NCBI RefSeq assembly: GCF_030463565.1 | Contig: NC_134644.1 | Coordinates: 101,862,765 to 101,926,764, forward strand | DNA: 64,000 nt | Source: Pelecanus crispus | Lineage: Eukaryota; Chordata; Aves; Pelecaniformes; Pelecanidae | Reading direction: 5' to 3' | Shown here: one piece after another, positions 24,780 through 37,385 of the stretch | Layout of the letters: each line of letters begins with the position of its first letter | Numbering within the stretch: position 1 is the first letter of the stretch | Position numbers and translations under genes: made by a program | Notes under the pieces: model-generated | Databases searched by the model: none | What the model saw: the letters and a program-made list of their open reading frames with translations, nothing else | Told to the model about the DNA's origin: nothing

Positions 24780-27699
24780 TCCATTTTATTTGTTATATGA
24801 ATGAGACATAGACCTTTACTGTTACTCTCTAATTATAGTTGTTCCCTGTATTTCCTTAATGCCAGCACAGGTTCCCTGAACTTTATTCATCCAGTGTTAT
24901 TAGCCCTATCAAAAAACATCATGAACCCTCCAAATGTGAACAAGATGTTCTAGTTAGCCCCGATCCTGGTTATGCCTTGCACTGATGGCTCCTAAAGTAA
25001 GTTTGTCAGTGATGTACTGCATTACCAAGTAAAAAATAGGACGAGATGGAAATGGAAATGATAATGACGGAACCAACAAGAAGAAAAATGCAGAGTAAGA
25101 GGGAGGGTGGGGGCAAGAGAAGCAAGGATATGAAGAAGAAAATAAATTGGGAGTCACTTGTGCCAAAGAATAAAGTAAAAAGAAAGAAAACTTAAGACAT
25201 GTATGAGTGCCACAAAACAGATAAAGGCGAAGAGAAAGAAGAGAGAAAAAAAGATAGATGTATGCAAGATGAAAAAATCCCAAGCAGAAAAGCTGCTTAA
25301 AAATTAAAAAAAGGAATAGTTTCCCCCAACTTTTTCCAAAGAAACAAGGATTGAAAATAATGAAGGATAGGGAAGATTGACAATGATTGATAAAAAAGAC
25401 AAATGTAAACAGAAGAAGAATGGGAATTAGGAACAGCTGTGGTGTTCTTCAACACTTGATTGAACTAGGTATTCACAGCTCCCCAAAAGCTCCCTTGCCA
25501 TATTTTGTACAATTTACAAAGGCAAGACCGAAGAATGCAATTATGATTGATTGATTGATTTAATCACTCAGAAATATTATTGTCTGAGATATAAATTAGT
25601 CTCTAGTGTGATATAAATACCATATCAGGTCAGTCTAAGAGAGTCAAGAAGTCAACAAGAACATGGACATTTCTGATCTCCTATATTTGCCTATAATTTA
25701 GATTTCTTGGCTGGTTGCCATTATTCTTTATTAAAGATGGAGATTAATATCTTTGCTCAAAGAAACTTTGTTAATCATGAGACATGTTAATGCCTCAGCT
25801 CTATTACTTGAATCATCTCACTATATAAAATATATCTTGAAGGAAAATTAATTCCTTCCATGTAAGCATAATTTGTAGATTTTTCACACACTGAGCTTTT
25901 CCAGACAATTAATTATGTCAAAGGCTTCCTGTCCTACTGACACACCTAATGTTTCATTTTATGCTAATCACCTTGCTATTGCTCCAAGAAGCATGTATAC
26001 TATTTTTTCAATGAGAAGCTCTATTAAATAAAACCATAACAACTGCTTTAGCACCTTAGAACATTAATACTGTTTGTGAAAAAAAAAAAAAAACAAACAA
26101 ACAAACCAGTATAGGACTTTAGTTAAAAGAAAAAGTACCAAATGCAATAAATGGTGGTTCTTTAGATTTAATGCTCTCCCACAACAATTTTGACTACTCT
26201 ATCCTACAATCTCCCCAGCATACTAGATTGCTGCTGTATTAGAGGGGGATTTTTAAAAGAACTTTAGGAAGTGAAAGGGAAAGTAGTGCCTTATTTTGGT
26301 GAATATATTTGTTTCCTCTCCTCCACAAATAACGCACATCTTTTTTGTAGCAAAGTGGGAAAAAGTGACCTACAAACCTGAGAAATCTTAGCAAATAATA
26401 TTACCAAACAGCACTCCTGAGGACAACTTACAGGGTAATGAGTGAGTCTAGTGCAAGTCAAAATAGTAGCAAATACAATGAAGGAAAGGCATCATTGAGC
26501 TAATACAATGTAAAAATGCATTCCATAGGCTGTTTAACTTGGACTTTCAAATATCAGCTACATTTCATTAAACAGTCAAGAACAGGTAAAATTTATTTAT
26601 GGAGAACAATCTAATAAAGGTTAATACTGCTATGCTCTAAAAAAAAGTATATTTTTTTCCTCTTGCTGTAACATGATGTGATTTCTATAACACTGCTGTT
26701 GAGTACATTGTATTGGATAACTGTTTCCAATTTATTCCCTGACCCTTGATAACTTGTTCGCTTGGTGGCTTACTAGGCTAGGGAGCTAACTGGTCACTCA
26801 CATCTATGCTTATCCCACCAACTGGAGACACGTAAATGCAGTCTGTAAGTTAGAAGTCCAGTCCTTTTCCAATCCAAGAGAAAAAAAAAAAAAAAGATCA
26901 ATACTTCCCAGGAGACAATCCAAATCTGCCAAAGGAAATCACTACCTCTGGAGAAGCATTTCATTCTCTGATTGTGGAATGAGCCTGTTTGTCCTATGTT
27001 AACTTCAGTATCTCAAAACACCCTTAAGAAATTTGCTAGGTTGACTGTGAATCATTTTAAGGATTGTTTTATTTTCACATTGTGGATTTAAGTTATAATG
27101 ATAATTTCTTCCTACTCTTTTATTTGAATAATTATTGTAGTTCACAAAAGGAGTGCTATGCACTACACAAGCCAAGCCACAAACCATAAACGTGACAAAA
27201 AACTTCTCAAACAATCTGTTTTAGCTTGATTTACATCATAACATGTAGATACCGGTCCTGTGACTGATTATCAAATTTCAGAAGTTTACAAGATACGTCA
27301 GATTTTTAGGATTAAGCCAGCAATATTTCCTATCAAGTTTGCACTGAAATTATTTTATGAGAGTTGGGAAATATGCTTTGGGAGAAGGTGATTGAAAATA
27401 ATGTGAGATAAGACAGCATATGTCCTCACAAATTTATGTACTAATTATTTAGAAAAAAGCTATCAAGATGTTATATTATTGTTAGTATTTCACAATTCAA
27501 CAGAAGAATTCAATGGCTGTACTGATTCTGATGGGTGTTCCACCTTGTCCATAAATATTTCCACAAGCTAAAATCCATGGCAAAATAAGAACAGAGCAAA
27601 CATATTCCACACCCCTTCTCCCCAGCCAAGTACTCTCCCATCCTATAAATATTTTTAGCCCCAAGGATTTCCTCAGCCTGTTGTGGTCTGTCTATTTAG

Positions 27700-28060
27700 T
27701 AACTGCTAGCAGGTTTTTCTCCCAACTACTTGTCCTCTCCTGACCACCCACAAAATTATTTTAACCACGGCAGCCTTTGTCAAAGAGTTTCACAGGTCTA
27801 TTATCTTATGCCTGAAGAACTACCTCACTAAGCATGAAGAACCTGACTTTCACTAACTTAATTTGGTAGCCTGTAGATCTTCTGCTGGAATCCCCTGCTC
27901 ACAGTGCTCCTAATCTTGCAGATCTCTACTACATCTCCCTTAAACCAGTTCTTTTCTCTAGGCTGCAGCGGCCCAGACTACTCACTTCTTTAATGAACAC
28001 TGTTCATGTCTTCAGTCATCGCTCTTGCCCCATATCAAACGTTTTCCAGTTCAAGATGCA
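27700..28060 (-). mobile_element. Probable ancient CR1/L3-like LINE remnant
   Basis: The plus strand reads like the complement of an old CR1-family 3' region: 'gtttcacaggtctattatc', 'gaagaactacctcac', 'tagcctgtagatcttctgct' and 'ctctactacatctccctta' followed by 'cttttctctaggctgcagc'. No intact tail remains. Orientation is the same as PTPN3. Family level is from memory of consensus wording; boundaries approximate. Confidence 0.55.
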
Positions 28061-28299
28061 CTTTTTGAGATGACAGGGGGAAACAAACATGCTTTCTGCT
28101 GGTAACTTGTTTGGCTAACACTTCCAGATCATGTCATCTGTGGTTTAAGAAACCACTGGTCAAATCAACTTCTAAAGAGAATAGCACAGCTGCTATCTCA
28201 TACTGGTTATGTGTTTCCAAATTCCAATGTGTATGGACTTGTGTGAGTGGTGGAGGGAGTAATAAAGGGAGGGATTAAAAGTCTTAAGAATTTACTTAC

Positions 28300-28356
28300 A
28301 GGTGATCCTGGAGTTATTCTTGATACCACTAATGGCATTTTTTGGTCTACACCACC
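28300..28356 (-). CDS. PTPN3: PTPN3 exon 8 (PDZ, carboxylate-loop side)
   Basis: 57 nt, 19 codons, phase 0 on both sides: GGVDQKMPLVVSRITPGSP. Acceptor TTCCTCTAG, donor GTAAGTAAA. With exon 7 it completes the FGFNLKGG ligand-binding loop and strand of the PDZ domain. The VDQKMPLVVSR wording separates PTPN3 from PTPN4 (YDQKMPVIVSR). Confidence 0.97.
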
Positions 28357-29320
28357 CTAGAGGAATGTCAAGTAAATAACAACCATAAATATATCATTAT
28401 AATAAGCATAAGCAGCATTTAAAACAAGTAATCACTTATTTTTGTATTTATATAAACTGTCATTACAGGCAGGGTTAGTAAGACTGAATTTTCATCAGTA
28501 AATGGGGGGTGAGGGTGTGGTGTCTTTAAATCTACCAATTTCCAGTAAACTAGACCCAGTGTCTTTGCTTGGACATATATTTTAATAGGCAATAAACAGA
28601 TCAAATGCAGCATTTATTCTAACCCTACCCTTCAAGCAAGCCTAATTCAACACTTGAACTTGCAAGGCGGACAGTGTTAGATGTTGTGATGAACCTGCAA
28701 GGGATCAGGTAGGATTAAAGATCTAGACAACTGTACTCCCTTATTCTCTTTACATGACATTACATCACTGCCCAAGGTGAAAAGATCAAACTCTGCCTCG
28801 AGTTTGATATTATGGCTGCTTTATGCTATCTGCTTAAATGGAATTTCAGTGAGGGAATGTCAAAAATTTACAATAGTCAGTTATCAATAGTAATTTCCAT
28901 TTTTTTCATAAATTAGTTTTCACCTTTCCAGTAGGATTTTTAATGGATATACTCAATTGGATAGCACAAACTATTTAACTTGTTTTATAATAGAGAGGAC
29001 CAATTTTCCAAAAGTTGATGCCTTAAATTAGGCTTCCAAGTTCATATTTAAACAGCCAAACAGGCAGTCTGCTTTGGAAATGTGCCATGCCCATAGTATT
29101 TGCCACTAAAAACCACAGAACAAGTAGAGGCTGTTTTCTGTAAATGTTGCTTTAGCATTCAAGGATTAGGCTGCCACTTGTAAAAACTCTCGGTCCGTAA
29201 GAAATTCCTGTAGAATATACTGCTTTCTCCAAAGCACTGCATTAAAAATGAAAAATAATTAAGTCAAAGCATAGTATCTCTATAAAGCATTTAAAAATAA
29301 CTAAAAGATTGCTGTTTTAC
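28357..29320 (-). other. PTPN3: Intron 7-8 of PTPN3
   Basis: 964-bp intron; unique AT-rich DNA, nothing recognised. Confidence 0.75.
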
Positions 29321-29398
29321 CTTTAGATTAAATCCAAACTTGCCATCTTCATCTGGTATGATACGTACCAAAAGTAAATCTCCTTCAATCAGGTCATT
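29321..29398 (-). CDS. PTPN3: PTPN3 exon 7 (PDZ N-terminal strand)
   Basis: 78 nt, 26 codons, phase 0 on both sides. Acceptor TATTACAG, donor GTAAAACAG. It begins [20 protein letters not shown] and ends FGFNLK, the PDZ GLGF-type carboxylate-binding loop. Conserved with human except for the first residues. Confidence 0.97.
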
Positions 29399-30387
29399 CT
29401 GTAATACATAATAAAAACAAACCAAAACTTTTCAAGTTTTTAAAAGAAAATAGCAGCAAATTAGAAAACAGTGCATCCAAGTTGAGATGTGCTGAACAAG
29501 AATACTCTATGTAAATCCATGTTTAAAATAGGAAGAAGCTAAGGTTACAGAACACACTCACAATTGTAACCTTTTAAATTGTAAAAATAGCAATATACAT
29601 AACAGCAAATACACACTCTGCTTGCTCTATCCTAACATTGTTACGCTCCTCTTAGCTTTCTCAATTGATAACTCCTATTAAAATTTTCAATGTGTCATCT
29701 TCACTAGAGGTGACTTAAAAGGAAAAAAAAAACGTTAGGTGCGACATCTTTGAATCAATTCTGCTCTGAGGACTATGAACTGACTACTTTTTCCCCAATT
29801 TTTCTTCTGTAAATGGGTGCATTGGTATCTTCTGCAAGAGATCCACAAGCCAGAAGGATTAAATGTTGGCAGCAACTACTGGACAGGCAGGTTGGGAGGC
29901 TGTTCAGCATCACTCAAACATGCTGGAGAAAGGGGAAGAATGATCCACTACCACAACACTAGCAGGGAGCAGCTGCTCTCTAGCCAGAGCAGAATTCAAA
30001 GGATGATTTTGAGCCATCCTAAAGAGGAGATGCCTGGGATAAAGCAGCTGTGCCTGCTATCAAGACATACAGCAGCTTGAGCTATCTGATCTTTCCTTGG
30101 AGAAATAAGATTTAATCACATAAGTATTCCCATTCCACTAGGAACTTCCCCTGGAGATGCTTCTGGAAACCTGAACACTATGGAAATCAATGTAGTTGGC
30201 AGGCTTGCCTATCATACCGTGTACACGTTCTTGGATAAATTTGAGTAGTAAGACAAGATTTATTCTTATTACTGCATAAAATATGCTAATCCTTGAATAT
30301 AACCACACTTTTTGTGGGTTCTTAATCTACAGTTCAAAGCTACATTTAGTACTAGTTTTGACTTTACAAGAAGGCAACTGACCATAC
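29399..30387 (-). other. PTPN3: Intron 6-7 of PTPN3
   Basis: 989-bp intron. A locally less AT-rich segment at about 29810-30080 has a plus-strand 87-codon open frame, but I recognise no protein or repeat family in it. Confidence 0.7.
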
Positions 30388-30586
30388 CTTATCGCAGTAG
30401 TACTGACTGGAATCTTCTGTCGAGCTGCTTTTTGTAACACTGTCATATGTTTCTAAGAACTGTTTATCGACCCCTTCCAACAGGTAAGAGCCAGAAATGT
30501 TACCAACTCCATTGGGAGACTGAGCCAAGGCTTTAGGTGAGGTACGGGTCAGTGAACTCCGCGTTGGACTGTTTCCCAATACATTC
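30388..30586 (-). CDS. PTPN3: PTPN3 exon 6 (Ser/Pro-rich linker before PDZ)
   Basis: 199 nt: one base completing the previous codon, then 66 codons. Donor GTATGGTC after DK. It begins NVLGNSPTRSSLTRTSPKAL and ends SSSTEDSSQYYCDK. The C-terminal part matches mammalian PTPN3 (STEDxSQYYCDKND across the junction); the N-terminal part is a fast-evolving Ser/Thr/Pro linker with several S/T-P sites. The acceptor (AAATGAAG) has a weak pyrimidine tract but is the only one that keeps frame: an in-frame TGA lies just upstream. It joins exon 5 directly in phase. Confidence 0.92.
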
Positions 30587-32139
30587 CTTCATTTAAAAAC
30601 GATAAATAAATATTACAAAGGTATCGTTATCCAGACTTTTAAATTAAATAGTAAAACATACAAATGTACTGCCCAGTTAAAAGAGCAAGCCAACTTTGTA
30701 CTTTAGATTTAACACCACTTCTTGAGGTGTGGGGTAGCAGGACTGGAGTGTGATCTAAGCTTCTCATTTGATTAGTGGACATCCAGAAGAATGGACAAAA
30801 CAAGAGTAGCAAAAACATTTTTAGCAAAATATTTGGATGTTAGCAGTGAAAGGCACTGTTGCAGTGGTACAGAAAATCACAATAACATGAAGAGAGCTGG
30901 AGCCCAGGGGAAAGGCACTTCAGTTGCCAATCCTACCCATGAAAACCTTTTGCCATGATTCCACTTTCATTCTTGCAAAGCACTTGTTTTTCATTCCTCC
31001 CTTTTATAAGTGCCATCTCAACCTTATCCCTCTGGGAGAAGGTGCTTTGCTTTTCTGTGACCCAGAATCAAATGGGGGTGCAGACCTGGCCTAGTGAGTC
31101 AAGAACCTTAAAGTTCAAGGATAACAAAAATGGGTAAGTAAACAAACACCTCAAATCTTAGAATTGGCCAAATTGCCTGGTTGTGCTCCAGGAACATTCA
31201 AACATTCATTTAGCTACATGCCGTCTTCTGAAGAGGATGAAATGCAGACCTCTGTCTAATACAACTAAACCCCTTCTTTAACTGGATCAAATTCACAGAT
31301 ACCATACATACGAACTGCTCCGTCTTTATAAATACTATATAGTACTTTGTGAAAACCTCTGACCTGGGGAAAGCGCAGGTACAGCTCAGACACTGTTTCA
31401 TATCACTAACACACAGTGCTGCTTATGGCAAAAACTGAGCCCTAGCTACTTGTATTACCCCACTGCAGACAGACCTTTCACTTACATGATAGATCATCAT
31501 GCTCAGTGGCAGTACATCTTGCAAGAACACTCTGCACTGCTACTGACAACCCAGCACTGCAATGAAGCATATTTGATCCTTGGAAGTACACAGGCTATTA
31601 GTTATTTACTGCAGTTTATCCCTAAAAGCAACATCAAATTTTCACAGGGTTAAAGTACCAGAAATATATGCAAGTAAACCCTGGCACTGAAATTTGTAAA
31701 TTAGAGCATTCATCTCTGCTCTGGTACTAGTCTAACGATATATGTGAGCTTTTCTGAACCATTTCCAGCAGCCACTGCTAGCTGTCAATGAAGAAGTAAT
31801 ACTACACTATAGAAGAATGTAGCTTAGGCTTTTAACATACAGGACTCACACTGTGGCAAACTTTAATAATGCAAACACTTATTTCTCCGCTTGTAGAAAT
31901 CTGACCGCAACAGACATAAACGTTCTGAAAGATGCTATCAAACAAACTTATTCTTGCCATAATATTTCTGATGTTCAGTTATACTATGTGTACTTGGCAA
32001 TAGGAATGAAGTGTTTCATGCACAGTTGCAGAATTTTCAGTTATTACAGAAAATATTTTTTCAGTGTTCGTGAGATATTAACTTGGCACTCTCAACAATT
32101 TGAAAATACTTTGAAGTAGTGAAATATAATGACACTTAC

Positions 32140-32191
32140 AGGAATCAAAATTTTGTTTTTATCTGATAGCTTCCAGGACTCTTCACGATTC
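32140..32191 (-). other. PTPN3: Candidate 52-nt cassette (frame-breaking) exon
   Basis: Exon-like segment with acceptor TTGACCTCACAG and a strong donor GTAAGTGTC. Entering in phase 2, as exon 5 leaves it, the segment is open for 17 codons (NREESWKLSDKNKILIP). It then exits in phase 0, while exon 6 needs phase 2. Inclusion would shift exon 6 and give a stop at 30533-30535. It may be a poison exon or a chance match to splice signals. Confidence 0.3.
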
Positions 32192-32694
32192 CTGTGAGGT
32201 CAATGGTAAGCAAGTACGAACACTGTATATGTAAATACATCCTAATAGGTTTTTCAGAACATAGTAATTTAAAAAAAAAAATGCACTTACAAGTTGAGAT
32301 TACAGATCATAATAATTTTTCACTGTAGAAAAAAAATTAACAATACCAGAAAAATATGATAAATCATTTCAGTTAATGCCTTCTGGCACTATATAAAGAG
32401 TTAGCAGATAAAATTACCAGTGTATTTTTGCATCATTAAAATTTTACAGCAGTTTTTAACCAACATTTTTGTTAATAGTGATTAGGGGTGTATTAGGACT
32501 TAAGACTTTCCACATCTTGATCCAAAAAACTTTTTTTTTTCACAAATCTTTACAATCTCCATTGGTTTATACATTTAGTTGTGTCTTCTAACCATACAAG
32601 ACCAGTACTTTGAAAAAAATCAGTTCAAGTTAGGTATTTTATTATATATCTTAAAGCTAGAGATTCTATAGTACAAAGTTCAAAGAAAACTCAC

Positions 32695-32718
32695 TTTGGT
32701 GATTCTTGTTCGGATGAC
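32695..32718 (-). other. PTPN3: Candidate 24-nt microexon (in-frame)
   Basis: 24 nt between a pyrimidine-rich acceptor (GTTTTTTTTAAACAG) and donor GTGAGTTTTC. Phase 2 in and out, so between exons 5 and 6 it would insert eight residues, SSEQESPK, without changing frame. The acidic Ser-Pro content suits the linker. Support is splice signal and phase only. Confidence 0.35.
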
Positions 32719-35700
32719 CTGTTTAAAAAAAACAAACACAAACCAGTAAATGAACATAAGTTAAATCTTTAGGAAAACAAGAACTAAACTCTAATAAAAA
32801 AAGAAATAAGCCTACATAAAAGCCAAAAGGTGTGCTCACAGTAAATTAAAGAATACTTAATCCTATGCTGAAAGTCTGAATCAGACAATTATGGAATTTA
32901 TGAAACACTCAACAAAAATCCCAGGGCAGCTCTAAGCACTCACTTCCACTTTTGGTGCAAGCCCAACTACAGACAACACACATCTGCTACCGCAACTTAA
33001 ACTATGTAGGAGTTTACAGAGGCAATTATTTAGCAAGACACACTACATCATTTAAGAAAGCTTTAGATGTGGATCACAACGACTACAGATGTCACTGACT
33101 GTATTTTGTAAAAAGTCAAATGCAGAAAAATCTTTATGTATAGGTAACAAGAGCAGCATAGGCTGCTTCAGAAGCATGAATTTTCTTACACATTCTCATA
33201 ATGCAAGAGCAGAACAGATGTTGACAGAGAACTTTAAGACAAAGCATAACTAAAGCAGAAGTGATTACACAGATGAGGACAATCTAGCATGGAAAAGAAA
33301 TCAAAATTTGCAGTGCATAGCATTTTCCAAGGCATTCCATTAGCTTCATCAGAAATCACCTGAAACAGTGAGCTAAACTACAGTACATCAATTAAAACAA
33401 TAGCTGTGATACTAAGATAAATTTGAAAGCAAAAGTTATCAAAAAGGTGCTTGCAAAGCAAAGTAAGTTTAGGGCAGAGGGGACAACTTTACAAATTTAT
33501 TAAGTAGTGACCAAAGAACCTGGAGTGATATAAGTCCATGCTGGAAAAATACGAACTTTGAGTAGTTTGGTTTGAATATAGAATTGTTGAATTGTCAAGT
33601 TATAGGAGGGAATTCACAGTATATAGGTAAATTTTCAATTATTGTTCTCTAAAACAACCTCAATACTAAGAATTACGTACTATATTTCATCAGAACTACA
33701 GCAAAAACAGCAGTAGTATGAGTCTAGTTAAGTTTCCTTATATGTATCCTACAATATGAAGAAATTCCTCCTTGAGAGGCAGAGATGGTGAAGCTTGATT
33801 TCTAAGATTTGTGGAGGTTCGGGTTGTGTGTACTTCAAATTCTTCTAAAGCACTAACTTCCTTTTTTACTGCAGTCATGCCCCCCTTCTGATTCCACTGA
33901 CATCCACCCCCACTCTCCCACAAATACCTCTGGTCCTTTTTACTTGCAATCCCCATTAGCATTTTTACCCCGAGTGCCAGCAGTGCACAGCAGATCCTTG
34001 GGAACGTGCACTCGCTGCCTGATGAGCCCACATCTAAATGGAACAGACAACCATTGAACTTGTACTGTAATTGCTCAGTGAGAGGATAAGATCAGTCCAA
34101 GTTTTGTGGTTTTTTTTTTTTTTTTCTGCCTAAGTCACTGACTTTCACTAATCTTGTAGAAAACTTTGAATCTTTGAAAACTGGACTCCTACATTAGATT
34201 TGACTGCAATCGTCCAGACTTTCTAAAGTGGGAACAGAGGCAGACAGGCAGTGCAATGACATAAGCCTTATTTCCTTAGGAAGTGATGCTAAAAATAAAG
34301 AAACATTATTTTCGTTTAAGCTGATTTCTTTGTGAGGCAAAGAACAATGAAACTGTACATCTTTTCTACATTTTGCCACAGTAGAGCTACAGCTCTGTTA
34401 CCAAATTCTATGTGGAATTCACATTGCCATAAGTTAACCCCTTCCAAAAGCCTTCACCAAAAATTTACACCCCATAAAACTGTGATGCAAAGCGATGCAA
34501 TTTCATTATCTTAATATAATACTCCCTCTCCCCCCCGTGAGGTCATTTGAGACAGAAAACAACTTGGGCTTCCATTCATATACTGCATATAAACATGCAG
34601 CAAATTTTTCATCATCTCACCAATACATTTGGAGACTTGGATGTGGGATATAAACTCTTAGTAATATTTGCTGCAGGTTTATCTTGAATTATTGCACTTT
34701 AATTCAAACATATCAGCTCTGAAAGAGTTACTGAATCATTCTGTAACCTCTTAAAGTGGAAGAAGGTAACCAAAAATTTGACCTAGAAATCGACCAAATT
34801 CAATGCTTGAAAACATTCATCATGGACAATGCAGCTGTGTCTTCCTAAAGTCCTTAGTAGCTCAGCATGCTATAGGTGCAGAATTTTGATCTCCACAACT
34901 TAAATAGTATTTCTAACATTTAATTACTCACCAATATGTTAACATGAATAACTAGATGATCTTTTCTGGCTATACAAGTCAGTATTCCACATTTTACTAA
35001 CATATCTTCCTCATTTCACAACATAGGACAAGGACCACATTTTAAGTCAGTAAAAGAGAACACTCACCAGACCAGCCATTCAACTTTTTCATCAAGAAAG
35101 AGCGCCCTTCCTTGCAAGGAGATTAAGCTTTCCATTGGTGCAGCTAACAAGCAAACACTTCAAAACTGCAGGTAACTTCTCTTCCTTACTCCACAATATA
35201 TCTAAAATGATGCCATTTCAATCTTTCACTCACTATGGATTGCTCTGTCAGTGACAATCTTTATTATAAAACTCTTTGCCCTGAAAAAAAACCAAAACGT
35301 CTAACTTTCCTCTTCTGTCAGGAGGACAGAAAGAAAAGGTCTTAAGGAAAGACCCCTCCTCCACATTTCAGTGTGCCCTACCAGGGAATTCTGCTATTCT
35401 GAGAACTGAGGATGATAAACTACAGCAGAGTAAAACCCCGATAGAAAAGGGACAACTGAAACAATAGAACTGTAGCAAAACTCCCCCTTTACAAACAACT
35501 GAAGGAAACATCTGTAGGTTTATGCCCTTGTGGTGTTCTTGAAGTTCTTAAAGCTTCTTTTACTGTAACACCTGCAGGGCTGGGGAGACTGTGTGCCAGC
35601 ACCTCCATTATCACCTCTTTTCTGAGAGATCACCATTAGAACTGGGATTATTATTCATAAGCCAAATAAGTAAGAGATATTTACAGAAGAACTTTTTTGC

Positions 35701-36992
35701 TGCATTTTAGAGAAGTTTATATACAGAATGACTTGCACAGTTAATGTTCAGCATTTCTACGAACAAAATGACTGTGTAAGAAGGCCATGTAGATTCTTTG
35801 TACTGCATACTTAAGAGTATCATTAGAGAAAAAATGTGCAGACTTCATAGTATACACAAGTTTTTCAGTGATTTCCTATAAATTCGAAACATCCACATTT
35901 GTAGGCTGCTGCCATCACCCATAAAAGGATACTTTCAGTTACTCTGCCTTGCCTCTATGGACCATATTCCAGTTTACCTACTTTCCATATAGGTTTAATG
36001 TATTCTGATACTCTGCAACTGCTGGGCTTGCTGCAAAATTTGTCTTATCACAGATTTTCAATTCAACTTTGAGACTTTCTTTTTGGATGCGAAATGATTG
36101 TTTTTTGAACTGGCAAGGAAAGTGTACTACATTTTAATAAGGATATATATTTAAAAAGAAAGGTTTACATATAAGCAAAATATATACATGTACTATTTTC
36201 ATATATATTTGAGTGGAAGAACACAGTAAAACTCATAAAAGTCTATTAGTAGTAGTCTTAAAACTTTAATTTGAAACTAATCGAAATGTTCTGAGATCCA
36301 TTGCTGAGTATTAGAAGGACATCTTCCTTGAGAAAGACTGAACTACATGAACAAGGACAATGGACTCTTGTGAATGCAGCAGATTTTGTAAGAACAAGGA
36401 ATTGAACACATCTGTATATGATTAAAAATTAAGGATAAATAACGCAGTTTAATTTTTTTTTAAATTATTTGCAATTTTCTACCAAGAATGTAGTTACTAG
36501 GACTTGGCTGGATACATCTGAAGGGTACTTTCATCAACCGTAGTGCTTTAAAAGTTTTGTTCACAAAAGGAATTATATTTTAGTTAAAATGATGATGTGT
36601 TCCCAAAGCACATTCACTAAATATCACTATGCAGCTACAGTACAGTTTATTGTCTACCAAAATGGTAAGCTGAAAGAATTGAACAAATACAGCATACGTT
36701 CAGGAAATCTATTTTCAGTGCAATACCTTCACCAGATGATGCATCACACTTACACCAGGAGCGTATATGCACTTCCAGAAATTCATAGCATAGTGCAAGT
36801 GAATTTCCTTTTTGTATACTAGTTCATCATTTCATTTCCTTCCCCTCCAACTCTGGCACTGTACACATTATGACATCTATATCATGAGCAAAAGATAGTT
36901 TTAGAATATAAGTTAAAGAAGTTTATAGCTTTGCAAGCATGTTTAACTTGAAGAGAAAGGCTTATGCAGGAATATATTGCATTTATAACAAG

Positions 36993-37385
36993 TAGAATTG
37001 TAGACTCCAAGTAATTTAGGTTGGACAGGATCTTGAGAGATCACCTAAACTCTTGTTCAAAGAGCAGCCAACGTCAAAGTTAGATGAGGATGTTCAGGTC
37101 CTTGTCATGTTGCGTTCTGAGGTTCTCCAAGGATGGAAACACCTCCACCTTTTTGTCAATGTGTACGAGGGCTTAACTAACCTCAGTGTGATTTCCCCCG
37201 CCTCCCCCGCCCCAGTCTTTTGAGCACTTCCCTTGCTGTAACTTGCATTCATTTCTTCACACGTTTTTGCTGTGCACCTCCAAGAAGAGTTGCCTCCATG
37301 TTCTTGATAACGCTCTTTTGGCAGAGTAAGACAACAATGTGACCGAACCCTCCACAACCTCCCCAGCCTTCTGGTTCTCCTCATA
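36993..37385 (-). mobile_element. Diverged CR1 LINE fragment
   Basis: The plus strand shows the complement of a CR1 3' end: 'agaattgtagactcc', 'ttaggttggacaggatctt', 'gagagatcacctaaactctt', 'gagcagccaacgtcaaagtt', 'ttctccaaggatggaaac'. The far end ('ccccagccttctggttctcc') also fits CR1. Same orientation as PTPN3. A C-rich island (about 37194-37215) interrupts it. Confidence 0.8.

Larger units (their letters stand above)
23335..28299 (-). other. PTPN3: Intron 8-9 of PTPN3
   Basis: 4965-bp intron in the middle of the PDZ domain. It holds a clear CR1 fragment (24199-24622, antisense to the gene), a TA/CA microsatellite (24741-24779), a purine-rich stretch about 25080-25320, a short GATT repeat near 25546-25560 and an older probable CR1-family remnant (27700-28060). 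Confidence 0.75.
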
